Assembly: GCA_002914845.1 (NCBI GenBank)
Contig: JXTC01000033.1
Location: 20,868-84,867 of the forward strand
Reading direction: 5' to 3'
From: Trema orientale
Taxonomy: Eukaryota > Streptophyta > Magnoliopsida > Rosales > Cannabaceae
DNA: 64,000 nucleotides
The translations under genes were made by a program, and so were the position numbers. Below, in pieces: positions 23,261-35,726 of the stretch; within the stretch, counting starts at the first letter, position 1; every line of letters starts with the position of its first letter. The notes beneath the pieces are model-generated. The model made no database searches. It saw only the letters and a list, made by a program, of their open reading frames with translations, and was not told the origin of the DNA.

Positions 23261-25012
23261 TGAAGCAGCTGCTTCTTTTAAGCAGCCCATAGAGGGTGCT
23301 ATATTATTAGGCTCCTAACTAATTATTTGTTAGATTGTTAGATCCTAACTAATTTGTTATGCTATTTGTAATTAAGTTATTATGACTATTATAATATACA
23401 AAGCTAAGTTAATGAGAATTAATCAAGTCAGACCATTATTCACTCAAAAGTATTGTCTCTTAATTTAGTCTTTACTATATTTTCTCCAAACTTTGTCTTA
23501 GTATCAAAGTCAGGTTAATTATGCATTCTTAATTAAGCCAGTTTACTCTATATTTAGTAGATTGATATTAATAATGCATTCTTGAATGGTGACTTGAATG
23601 AGATTGTTTACATGTCTCAACCTGAATGTTTAGTGGAATTTTCTAAATCACATTTTGTATGTCAGCTGAATAAGGCTCTCTCCTTAGGCCTAGTGTGATA
23701 AGCTTATAGCTAGCGCCTTAGTTCAATGAGACTTACTCAGTTCTACGTTTTATTTTTTGCTATTTTATTGTCAAAATAAGGGCAAGCTTTTACTTTTGTT
23801 ATTCTATGTTGATGACATTTAATCATTGGTGAAGATTTGTATCAAGTGTGTCAACTCGTTCGTGATTTGAATGCTTAGTTTATGCTAAAAACTCATAGAT
23901 TTATGAACTATTTTACGTATTTAAGAGTTATCATGATTCTTCTGGTATTTACTTGACTCAGTTTAATTATACTTAGGATCTGCTATTAAACTAAGATGCT
24001 TTATTCCAAGGATCTTCTATTAAACTAAGATGCTTCATTCCAAGTCTACTCCTATTCCTATATGCACTAACAAAAATCTCTTTATTAATGATGGTGTTTT
24101 ACTTGATTAGCTAGCTTAATATGGGAGTGTCATTGGTGCTCTCCAATAATTCACCATAACACATCCTGATATTTTGTTTACTGTGAATAAACTTTGTCAG
24201 ATTTTGCATACCCTCATCTCTAAACATTAAGCTACTTGTAAGAGGGTGTTATAGTATCTTTATGGCACTATTCACCATAGTTTATGTTTTAAACTAGCTT
24301 ATACTCTTAGTCTCAAAGATTTTTCTGATTCGAATTAGGCTGATTGTGTTGATGATCGCTGCTCAATAACTGGTTATTGTGTCCATCTTAGTGGTAATTT
24401 GATTAATTGGTGCTCTAAGAAATAACATTTTGTCTCTCACTCAAGTACTGAAGCTGAATATCATTCTTTGGCCATCACTACTACTGAATTGGTGTGGTTT
24501 TAGTCTCTGTTTAAAGAGCTTGCTAAATAGCTTTATTCTCTTTTTTCAGTTTTATGGTGTGATAATGTAAGTGTTAGTGGCTTCAAATCCTTTTTTTTTA
24601 TGCTCTTGTACCAAGCACATCGAGATTGATGTTCAATTCGTTTGTGAGAAAGTTGTTGCTAAAGAATTAGATATTCGCTAAATTCCTACATATTGTCAAG
24701 TTGCTAATATTTTTACCAAGTTGTTTTCTATCTCTATATTCTACTTGCTTCACAAACTTCCACTTGCGGTTCCCCCATGCAGCTTGAGAGGTGTATTGAA
24801 GCAGTTGCTTCTGTTAAGCAGCCCATAGGTGTTAGGTTATTAGGCTACTTCGGTCCTAACTAATATGTTATGCAAGTTGTAATTAAGTTGTTGTGACTCT
24901 TGTATTGTATATAAAGTCAAATTAATGAAAATTCATCAAGTCAGACCATTATTCACTCAAAAGCATTTTCTCTTAGTTTAGTCTTTTACTCTATTTTCTC
25001 TGAACTTTGTCT
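23261..25012 (+). mobile_element. Internally deleted, degenerate Ty1/copia retrotransposon
   Basis: Related LTR-like ends lie at 23261-23497 and 24797-25012 (both start TGAAGCAG and share AGCAGCCCATAG and GTCAGACCATTATTCACTC). A degraded primer-binding site (TAGTATCAAAGT) follows the first at about 23499. Between them are copia RT and RNase H relics: DINNAFLNGDLNEIVYMSQ at 23564, FYVDD near 23804, TGYCVHLSGNLINWCSKK near 24370 and HSSTEAEYHSLA near 24437. Stops are frequent, and gag and integrase are missing. Confidence 0.85.
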
Positions 25013-25190
25013 TTTCTAGTCCTACTGTCCAAGACCTCAAAAACTCATGTCAACATACCATATTTTCTGACTTTGGCATGACATTCACAATTAATGATTC
25101 TGCTGCCATGCTAGACCAAGTAATCATAAAATCTACCTCACCAATAGATTGCACAGATGAACTGAGAGCTTTATTTGCTAAGTACATTAA
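25013..25190 (+). pseudogene. Coding-like relic of unknown gene
   Basis: One frame stays open over this stretch (SPTVQDLKNSCQHTIFSD, then FGMTFTINDSAAMLDQVI, then DCTDELRALFAKYIKA), which looks like real protein sequence and not random AT-rich DNA. It abuts the copia relic on one side and the TAA-flanked MITE on the other. No family was recognised, so the label is tentative. Confidence 0.35.
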
Positions 25191-25870
25191 GGCTTCGTTT
25201 GGTATGCAGGATAGGATAAGATAGGATTGGATTGGATTGGATAGGATAGGATGAGATGGAATTATAGTCCAATCTTATCCTATGTTTGGTATGCTACTTT
25301 TAGTTAGGATAGGTGTGTTTTATAGTTTTAGGTAAATAACGAATTTTGAGGTTTGATTATTAAAAAAATACCACTTTTAAAAAATTAATTTAGAAATGTA
25401 CCATTTTTAGAAATCAATTTTGTAAAACTATCATTTTTAAAAACTTATTTCCAAAAATACCACTTTTTAAAAAAATATTTTGAAAAATACAACTTTTAAA
25501 AAAATATTTTGAAAATTACCACTTTTAAAACTTATTTTTGGATAATGACATTTTTTGTAAAATTATTTGCAAAAATACCATTATAAAAAAAATATTTTGA
25601 AAAATACCATTTCTGGTTTTACTACTTTTAAAAGTTAATTTCGAAAGTACCATTTATTACTACTTCAAAAACATTCTATTATTTTTGATCAAATTCATAA
25701 TCTCTTCTAATCCCAAATTCTCAAGAGGATAAGATTATCACCTTCTAAGGGGATTATTTTTGGAGTGAATTATTTTAATCCAATCTAATCTCTCTCATAT
25801 ACATACACCAAACATGGGATTAATTTAATCTAATCCAATCCCATCTTTATCCTGCATTCCAAACGTGACC
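25191..25870. mobile_element. PIF/Harbinger-like MITE, 680 bp, TAA target sites
   Basis: Left end GGCTTCGTTTGGTATGCAGG and right-end complement GGTCACGTTTGGAATGCAGG; TAA on both sides (25188-25190, 25871-25873). The interior has degenerate repeats of AAAATACCACTTTT. Noncoding. Confidence 0.85.
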
Positions 25871-25873
25871 TAA

Positions 25874-28263
25874 GGGATTTAAACAATGTGTGGACCGCAT
25901 TACATACAGATATCCAAGTACAATAAATAACGATAATAATCTATTTGTTTAATTTGTTTCTAAAGATTTTGGTGATCATCATGGCTAATTAATATGTTGT
26001 GTCCTTATGGTTTAATCCTCTGTCAGAGTAGTACCATTCAATTACAACGGTCTGAGAAAGTCCCTTGTGCTAGTTGCCGTGTATGAAAAAGGGGTAAATG
26101 CAACATTGAAAGATTCAAGGATATTGAAGGATTAAAATCCATATGCCTTAAAACGAGCTGGGAGCAACCGTAACCATCTTCATATAATTTCTCAGTATTG
26201 CTAGTGTGGCGACCTCATCATGTCAGCTTTTTCTCCAAGTACATATATACAGATATATACATACATAATATGGCTTTCTAGGGAACATATATATATATGT
26301 AATTAATTAATTTATGTAGTGAATATTTAAAATTAATTCATGTAGTGAATTTTAGTTAAAAGTTACATTTCTGTACATGAATCAGGTGAAGTTCTGAATA
26401 TATATTCGAGTGAGCTAGCTATGAAAGAATTTATCATGATTGGTGAAATTATTGAGAAGGCAAAATCTCCATTCAACAAGCTCCAAACATTGAGGGAGGT
26501 CACAGAGGGCCACAACAGCAGTAAGACTACTAGTAGTGGTAGCAGTGATCAAGACAGTAAGCATCTAAATATTTACATTACAGGCAAAGTCGGTAATATA
26601 CTTTACTTGGTTGAAGCATATATTGGCATTGTGTTTTGCTTGCATCCAAGTGATAATCTCATGAATCTAGGTAAGGATTTTGGTATCTCATTTGTCCTAC
26701 TTGTAACACCCTTAGCTATACTACATATAAGTACGCTCACTTATACGTAATAAAGGAAGCTAAATAGTGCCAATCATACTTTCATTATTCTCAGAAAAAT
26801 GGAAAGTAGAAGATGAATTTAAACTTTTTTGTTTGGTTCTAAAAAATGTCAATGATACATCCTTTTTATACTGCGCAAATACTTACAATACGTGCAGTAC
26901 AAAATATGGTTTTACTACTCTTAACAACTCCCACAGGATCAACTATATATATACGTAGTAAAAATATATACAAGGTTCTCAAAAAGTCTTTTTTCGGTTC
27001 AAAACTGGCATATGAACATTATTGGAGTGGAAACAGCTCAGCTAATACTATTCCTAGTTCTGATCATCTGCATAACAAGAACTAAATGAGCAACTACTTA
27101 ATAAGTGGAAACCTATGCATGCTTATGAATAATTTGTAGATAAAACCTGTTAATCTTTGTACCCTTAATTTCCTTAGAAAATATCAACATTTAAATCATA
27201 TTTAGGCCTCATCCTTGGTATAGTTCCTAACTCAGTAATATAGCAGACATCCTCTTAATGAATATCATTTGAGGCCTACCCTGTCTTGGAATTAACCTCA
27301 AAAAATTTCACCTCCCTCTTGTTTGGTTTACCCTGTCTTAGATTTAACCTCAAGGAATTTCACCATATTTATCTATTAGATCAGCAAAATAAGCATCATA
27401 CCCCTCTTTAAATTTAAACAATCTTCAGGGTATAAGATTCCTTGTTAAAACTATAGCTTATAAACAATTAATTTGTGCATAAAGACATGATATGCCTTAT
27501 GAAAATGATATGAACAATTTTTAAATATATAAAGCTCAATATCATAGGTATATCACTTTTAACATATACAATCATATACATATGTTCTTGTGATGCTAGA
27601 GAGGAATTTCTACTTACCTGAAGAATTTTGGAATGAGGTGAAATGTAGATTTCTATTTCGAAGAAACTTGATGTGCTAATGCCCTGATTGCATTCAATTT
27701 CAATTTAATTCATCTTCTCATGAAATCATAAATAAAATATCACAAGCATGGTCACAAAATTTACACAGCTAAAGCAAGTTCAAATTCTGATAGAAGAATG
27801 ACGTTAGTTTCACATTACTACACTCTTTATAATACTAGGAAAATATTAATAGACTTGTTTTCTTTAATATAGACATTCAAAATAATGATAATGCACATAA
27901 AACATAAACCAGCTTTAAGAATCCAGAACTTTCTAATGAACTTCCTTGTTATAGCAAGAAACAATAGTACTAACTTTTAATTAGAAGATCAAAAAATAAA
28001 AACCACTAGTATAGGTCAAAATACACGTTTCTGGTCTATTTTAGCTTTGTCAATAAAGGAACTAATCATCCAATCTATAGTAATTAGTTCATACAGTCAA
28101 GTCAAAAAGATAAAATCTATGAACTATATAAATTTTATGAAGACCATCGTGTAGTACAAGGCACTAGTTCTACGAACCTTAAAAAAGTCACTTTCAACTT
28201 GTGATTTCACGTATTACAAAACTCTAAATATGACCTAAGCAACAAATACTCCAAGAATAATAA
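25874..28263. other. Intergenic; no supported gene
   Basis: AT-rich. An open frame at 26421-26750 starts well but has no recognised domain. Around 26060-26180 a cysteine-containing frame (CASCRV, a stop, KRGKCN) hints at another relic. Two near-copies of a CCTGTCTTGGA/TTAACCTCA block lie at 27280-27360. Confidence 0.4.
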
Positions 28264-29612
28264 TTAGGGTAAATGACATAAAAATATTCTTAGGTTTGGA
28301 TTCTATGCAAAAATTAATTTCACCTTTGATTTTTGTAAATTAATATCTTACTATTTAAAATCTTCGCAAATTTAGATCATATACTGCCTAAGGTATTTGA
28401 TCGTAAAAGGACAATACTACCCCTAAACTAATTAAAAAACTTTTTAATCACTCATTTATATTAAATTTTTATAATTTTTTAATAGGAACCAAAAAAGAAA
28501 GCTTCGCCTCCATTTATGGTCTATCATCGAGACCATGGAGGTCCTATCACTGTCCTCTCCTCATTGAATTTTACTCCGTATTAGTATTGACTAGAAACTA
28601 ATAATCGAAGCCATTGACGATCTAGATCGGATCTGAATCTTTTCTGCCTCATGCCTTGTGAGCTCATTTTATTTGGGGTTTTATTCAGATTTATCCATTT
28701 GTTATGTGTATCTGGGTTCCGCCGATTGCCCCAAAACTAGCTGCCTTGTTGGCTTCGAATTCGAATTCAAAATGGAAGAGAATGTAAAATGGTTCGGATT
28801 GCCCCCAAAACTGTTCTGTCTCTTGTGTTTCAGTCTTTAATATCACATTTATGGGCTTTTGGGAGCAAATGGGTTTTAGATTTTGAGTTTGATGGTGGAG
28901 AGAAAAGGCTGACTGGTTTTTATTTTAAATGACAAAAAAAAAAAAAAAGAAAGAAAGAGAGTGGATATTGAGTTTTAGTTTCTGGTTCTGATTAGAACAA
29001 AAAAAAAAAAAAGAAAAGAAAGAAGAGGATTTATAAGGATGGTTGGCTTCATGAGTATTGGTATATGGAACATCAGAGCCAAGATGAAGAGTTATCTGGT
29101 ACATCCTCTTCTTCAGTATTTTTTTTTTTTTTTTTAAATGGCTTTTGTAGAACAATGATGCAAAAAGTTCTTTTTTTTTCGCACCAAATATTGACTTTTT
29201 TCTCAATTGATTGTTAAGAGGCAGATTTGCTTGTTGCCAATTATGGAGGAGGAGCCTGCGATATCTCATCCTCTACTGCGATATCTCATCCTCTACCATA
29301 GGTAGTAATTGTTCGGAGGAATTGGACTGCCATAAGTAGCAGTATTGGAATGAACATAATGAACCTTGTTATGTGTCTTTTTTTTTTTCCAAAGAAAAAA
29401 ACTAATAAGAAAATACATTAATTTAAATTAGTGTTTAAATTAAGAGGGGCATTTTTGTCTTTCTACTGATAGATTTACTAAATTGGGCATTATAAGGTAT
29501 AATTTTGTAGAGATTTCAAATGTGAGGATATTATTTTACAAAACTCAAAAGTTAAGTAATTTCTTATGCAAAAAAGCCAAATTTGAGAGTATTTTAGTGC
29601 CATTAACTCTAA
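28264..29612. mobile_element. Large TIR element (1349 bp) with a unique internal segment
   Basis: About 170-200 bp at each end are imperfect inverted repeats (TTAGGGTAAATGACATAAAA against the complement TTAGAGTTAATGGCACTAAA), flanked by TAA (28261-28263, 29613-29615). The centre, about 28480-29400, has higher GC and no similarity to the ends; it contains a 60-codon open frame (28658-28840). It could be captured host sequence, as in Pack-type elements. Confidence 0.65.
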
Positions 29613-29615
29613 TAA

Positions 29616-32600
29616 TTAACACTTCATTTAACTTTAAATTTAGCATATCATTAATCATAGATATTAACTGCTTTGAATAATAATAATAAAAGGGAAACAT
29701 CAATATAAATTAATAAGTACACTAGTTCAGCATACTCTAAAATTTTCATAACTATTAGCTTCTATTCCCACATAAAATCAGACCCTTCAGAAAATAGGAG
29801 GACCAACAGTCAAACTCACAATACAAGGCATAATTTATACATATATATTACATCTAAATATAATTAATCCTTCAAGGAAATGACTCACCTTTAGTGCAAT
29901 AATTAATTAACACAAAAGCATGGCCTTCCTAGATACCATTAAAGAAAGGAATAAAGAAAGTAGGCAAGAGGTTGAGTCGGTTAGGCTAACGACTTTGAAG
30001 ATCTAGATAACTAAAGGTGTTTCTATTTATCTTACATAACCATAGTGTCTAAGTCGATTTGCTGGGATAACAGACCTTAAGAAACTAATTAGAGGTAAAT
30101 ATTAAAATATGGACACCTATACTTATATGTATATTTGTATAGACCCTACAAAAAAATATCTGATTTCAAATAATTAATCTACTTAAATTAGATGCTTCTC
30201 AAATATATAAAATCATGTGGGCACAGACTAGAGCCCATAAATATATATATATATATACTATAAAATAAATATATTTTCACTTTACTAAATTATCACCAAA
30301 GACAATAACTAAAATATCAATACTAATAAGCATAATAACGAAGGCTTTTCATTCATATGAATCCACAATAACTAAAATATTAATACTAATAAACATAATA
30401 ACGAAAGCTTTTCATTAATACTAATAAACATTTTCATTAATACTAATAAACATAATAACGAAAGCTTTTCATTCATATGAATCCTTTGACTTTAGCATAT
30501 TAATTTTTTCTGGGATATAAGAATCAAACCTTCCACTGTCATAAAACTAAAATTTTATTTAGTCAATTAAGCAAATTTTCATATAATAAAATGCTCCTAT
30601 TTTAGCACATAATTTTAATTTTTTTTTTTTTTTTTTTAAAGATAGATTCAAACATGTTAAAACTAAATGCAAGAAAATTTATTATTGGCAAGATATACTT
30701 GTGACAACATTGGGCACTACACTACTGCTCATAGGCTTGCTATATAGACAAGCAGATGGGGAACTATGGCGTGGTTCTTGGGCTGAAATTCAAGCCTTCA
30801 ATATTTTGGGGTTGTAAGCAGACTCTTCTTGCTATTATTTCTTTTCTTTTGACTAAAAGGATACAATCCCATATGGGAAATACATAAGACTAGAACAACT
30901 ATGTTCTACTTGACAGCCACAAGTCATCAGCTCTTATTGAACTTTATTCATCCTTTCATGTCGTTATTACGATAAAGTGACATGTCCTATGCTTCGATAT
31001 TCCAACTGCCAACTCATATTGTTCGGTGAATTTACTTTCGCATTGTTATTTTCGGATGTTTCATTGATATTTTTGTCCTTTCTTCAGGTCTATTGTTGTA
31101 TTTTCCATTGATGTAGCTTGTTCACTCGATTTTGCTATGAGATAAAAGTTGATGAACTCATCAAATTAACAGACTAATACTCGAATAATTAATCGGCGCC
31201 TCCCTAAATACTATAAACAAAAAAAATAGCGGGTGAACAGATGTAGTCTAAAATAATAAAATGAAAAACCAACTTTTAAACTGGCCATAAAGCAAGAAAA
31301 TAAATAAATCATAGAACAAAAAGTAACTAGATAAGTTTCAATTGGGTTCAGATCGAGATACTAAATAATAATATAAGAAATTTTGGTCTACCAACAAAAC
31401 TAAACTAAGCTAAAATATTGTTCTTCTCACTAAAGAATTCGAAAATTATCTGATCCGATGACATCTCTATAATGCATTTGTCATTAATCAATAACGTCTT
31501 TAGACCAACTGAGATGGTCTAAAGACCGAGTTGCCTTCCCATTTGTAAAACCTTTAGATTTAGGATTCAAGAAAATCCTCCCGCAATTAGGCAACCAATA
31601 AACCAAAAGTGCTTACTATAATTAGTATTGAATCTATCGTAATTAATTTGCAACTATTAGCAATGGTTCGCAATTGCATAATTAATATACTATAACTTTG
31701 ATGATCGCATGCATGCAATTGTATCATCTATTTTTTTCCCCATAAAATCGTCAACTTACAATTATTAAGATCTTTATCTCCTACAAACCTTAAAGAATCT
31801 CTTTTCCAGGTACTTTTTATAATGAACAACTCCGCTTTGAAACCACTACTGTTATTGACAATGTATTCTTTGGAAGGAATCGTAAATGTCGCGAGATCAA
31901 TAAATTTTGTGATGCCACACTGTGGAAACGTTTTTCTCTTGCTTCTGTAATTTGTGATTAGTGAGCACGTAAGAGATAGATAGTTAATTAAACATGCATG
32001 AGAATAATGAAATATTTTTGAAGAAAGATTATTCAAATTAACTTGGTGTAATATTGTGTCTTGCAATCAGTTGTTGGTACACTCTTTCAAAAACCGCTAG
32101 AAATAACACTTCTATGCTACACAACAAAGCTAGATATAGCAAGAAAGGAGAACGAGTACATTTGTTTGTATAACATTTTTCATGTAAAGAGTACGGTAAG
32201 GTTACTCGTACATTATCTGATCATATTCTGCGTATGCTTGATTAATTTCAATTTTAAGTACTATAGTAAAATAAATCACTTAGTAATGAATAGACACAGA
32301 AAAAAGGTACCTGTCCTGGATTTGATCGTATATAAAGAAATTGCATCGACTTTGGAACCAAGGGACCCGAATCCTCCGTCATTTTTTCATCTCACTTTGC
32401 ATGTCTAACCTCTACTATGCTGCCACATCAGCTTGTTACTTAACGCCTAGATCTACCGTCTCCTAACGCCCATGTCTATCGTTTATAAACAAAACTATGG
32501 GTAAGAATAAATGAAACGTACGTATATAAATGAGAAAGGAAACCAAGTCTATTGCAGGTTTTTTTCTTCTTCTTTTCTGTATGTATGTATGTATACATAT

Positions 32601-32962
32601 ATATATCCAATTCTTCACACCTTTCTTTACTTCTTTAAGTATGAATATATAAGTTCTATCATTTAAATATAATATTAAAACAAAGAAAGAAAAACCTAAT
32701 TTTTACTGATAGTAACTCAAATACTCAATAGCCTCCCTAAAATTCCAACCACAACGCCTGCAAATAATAATCACCAATAGAACACAGTGTGATGATAAAG
32801 AGGGAAAAAGAAAAGAACGATTTTTTTATGCTTGAATCTACGTCATTAGGAGTTACCATACGCGATTATAGCCTTTTCGTCCAATGGGTAATATGAACCT
32901 ACTATCAAAAGACCTCATCCAGAAAATATTAAACTAGCAATTGCAGCTTTTTCGTTCATGGG
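29616..32962. other. Intergenic, AT-rich
   Basis: No gene was supported. It contains the tandem-like repeat at 30303-30482, a short perfect hairpin at 31498-31526 and scattered short open frames without recognisable features. Confidence 0.45.
30303..30482. repeat. Imperfect tandem repeats
   Basis: A unit of roughly 60-75 bp (CAATAACTAAAATATTAATACTAATAAACATAATAACGAAAGCTTTTCATTCATATGAATCC in pieces) occurs about two and a half times, with shorter ACTAATAAACAT sub-repeats. Likely replication slippage. Confidence 0.75.
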
Positions 32963-33029
32963 NNNNNNNNNNNNNNNNNNNNNNNNNNNNNNNNNNNNNN
33001 NNNNNNNNNNNNNNNNNNNNNNNNNNNNN
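32963..33029. other. Assembly gap, 67 N
   Basis: A run of 67 N within AT-rich intergenic sequence; the true length is unknown. Confidence 0.99.
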
Positions 33030-33760
33030 TAAATTTGTTTCAAGCTCCAAGTGAAAGGAAATTATTTTATAAGGAATAAGTGTTTGCTAAACAAGTATCT
33101 TCTTTAAGAATCTGGGATAAGTTGTGACCTTTTGTTGCTGGCCTGAATCAATGGGGAAAGATGGGAGTAGAGGAAGAAGAAAACGAGTCAGTAAACGACC
33201 TTTAGCTTCCCTAATTGCTTTTTGTTTTTTTTTTTTTTTTTTAAAGAGTGGAGCATTTTTAAAGAAATAAAAAACATTAAAAAAAAAAAAGTTTAGGCTG
33301 TGTAACAGATGCATATTTTCCGTCAGAGAACGTGAGATAACGGTATAATTTTTTTAATGATGTGTCGCTGTCTTATTGGTTAGATAGGCAATATGAGACA
33401 GGATCCAGGGCCGGATTGAAGAGGGAGAGGATAAATAGAGATATATCCTTCACCATCCTTTTATTCATAAGAATTAGATTTAGCAACAAAACAACTGTCT
33501 AGACCGAGAAATAATCAATCTCCAACCTTCAAACACACCAAAAAAAAATTTGAAAACAATTTTAACCATATACTAGAGCTACTGAGATTTGATATAAAAA
33601 CATAAATCAAATGTTTTATTGCATATTAGCAAAAAGGTGCGGATTTTTTTTTTTTCCCGCTAAAGGCAAAACGTGGTGAGGTTTTTTCATTTTTTTTATT
33701 TATTTTTTGATACTACCCCAATAAAAAACATATAAAGAAGAATTTATATAAATATAGAAC
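33030..33760. other. Intergenic spacer
   Basis: Low-complexity A/T tracts on the far side of the gap. Nothing supported. Confidence 0.5.
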
Positions 33761-33763
33761 ATA

Positions 33764-34340
33764 GGCCTTGTTTGGTGGGCTAGACTATGGGGAGAGACTG
33801 GACTCTTTTGTCCAGTCCCATGTTTGGGCTTGTGGAAGGACTGGACAAAAGAGTCCAACCTTCGAATTTAATCCCAGATGTAAGGACAAAATTCTCCCCT
33901 TATGAACTTGGGTTTAAATAAGCCCAAGCTTTTTTTTTTCCCCCTTTTTTTTTTTTTCCTTTTCCTTCTCTTTTTTTCTTTTTTGTGCTTTCCATATTTT
34001 TTTTCTGTACTTTTTTCTTAAAAACAAAAAAATTTTATTTTGAATTTAACAATATTATACTCCCAATTTTATTTAAAAAATTAAGTATAATATTTTATTT
34101 AGATAAAAAATCTTATTTTTACTTGTTATATTATGTAAAAACTTATTTATTTATCTTATTGAAAAATTAGATTGTACTCATAAATTTAAAATTATTTTGT
34201 TATATAAATAGACTTTTCGTCCTAGATTACACCAAACACATTACAGTACTAAATAGTCCAATCTATTCCAATTCAATCCAGTCCAAACTAATAATCTAAT
34301 TTAATCTAATCCAATCCAATCCAGCGTACCAAACGAACCG
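33764..34340. mobile_element. PIF/Harbinger-like MITE, 577 bp
   Basis: Left end GGCCTTGTTTGGTGGGCTAG and right-end complement CGGTTCGTTTGGTACGCTGG; ATA on both sides (33761-33763, 34341-34343). It shares GGACTGGACAAAAGAGTCC with the element at 10538-11036, in reverse order. Noncoding. Confidence 0.75.
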
Positions 34341-34343
34341 ATA

Positions 34344-35726
34344 TTGTATAAGATTACAACGCTCCATTTATAGCACTTTTCCACAACACCAAACATCGTT
34401 TCCCATTTTGGCATAAACAAAATAACCCCATTACCTTTACCCTCAGTTGCTCCACCGTCCCTTCTCTCTATTCCAGTCTTTTTTTTCTTTTTTCTTTTTC
34501 TTTTTTTATTTTCTCCTTTTCTTTTAGGCATAAATTTCGTGACTGTGTGAAATTGTCACCTTTTTTAGTTTTGATATATGGGTTTTCCATTTTTTCTGGG
34601 AAGTTCGAGATGTTGAGTTTTGGTCCACCAATTTATTTATTTATTTTTTTCGTTTCTTTCCTTCGAAATGGAAAGTGGCATTTGTTTTTTAAAAATGTAA
34701 TTTTTTGTTTTTTAAAATGTAAAAAGAAAACAAAAAAGAAATTGTCACTTTTCACTGCAAGGAATCCACCAACGCGACAGAGAGTCGCCCACCACACCAG
34801 AGCAATATATATTTTTTTTTTCTTTTTCGTTTTTCCTTTTCCTTTTTTAAGGAAATGACTTCTTTTTCCTCTCCGGAATGGAATTGGATTCCTCCATAAA
34901 CTATTCGGCTTGGATTTTTAATAGGTTGACTTCCCTTTTTTTTTTTTAATTTTTGGTAAGAATCTGAATTTTCTTAAAAAAATCCATATGTAATTAGCTT
35001 TTCTATATTACTCAAAAAAACAAAATAGCTTTTCTTTATGAAATAAATAAAGCAACTTAATAACTTAAATTTTATAGAGAAAATTAGATTGAGAGTTACT
35101 TTTAGTGTGATTGGACCACTAAAATTGTAGTTATAATCGCATGAACCCAAGTCGTCTTGCTATATCCTAATCCTAGCCTGATACTTTAATAGAAATAGGG
35201 TCGGCCTTGGCACACATGAAAATGGATCTATATAGAAATAATTTGAGTCAAAATGGTTCATAGGATCATCACAATATTAGTGAGAAGCAATCCCTATATT
35301 TCTCTTTTTTTTTTTAGCAAGCAATCTCTATGTTTCTTACTATAAATTTAGGACTTTTTTTAGGATCATCTATGATCATTGTACCATAATTATTTCTCGC
35401 TAATACTGTGATACTGCTCAAAAAGTTATTCCACAAAATACCCTTTAAAATGTCAATTGGACCTAAAAGATTGCCACTTATGTCCTTTTCCCTATTGTTG
35501 CCCATGTTTTCGCCCACCTTAGCTTCCAACTCGATTTAGTTTGCGGAAATAAACCTGACCATGCGTAATTTTGGCCAAAATAACTTTTTTATGACTCTTT
35601 TTTTATAATGGATTTTTAGAACTAATCAAAAAAATTTGACTTCTTTCTTTCTTTGACAAAAAAGGGTCAAAAAAGATGTTAAAGAAAAAAAATTGTACTA
35701 TAGATGTCACCATTGAAAAAAAAAAA
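34344..35726. other. Intergenic spacer
   Basis: Poly-T and A/T-rich tracts. Block 35390-35505 (AAATGTCAATTGGACC, TTATGTCCTTTTCCCTATTG) is a diverged copy of 37370-37480, suggesting another member of the neighbouring repeat family. No gene. Confidence 0.45.

Noticed and set aside
26421..26750. A 109-codon + strand frame
   Set aside because: No domain, no homologue recognised, AT-rich context; not enough to call a gene.
29975..30060. tRNA-like words (GTCGGTTAGGCTAACGAC)
   Set aside because: No acceptor stem, anticodon arm or T-arm could be fitted.
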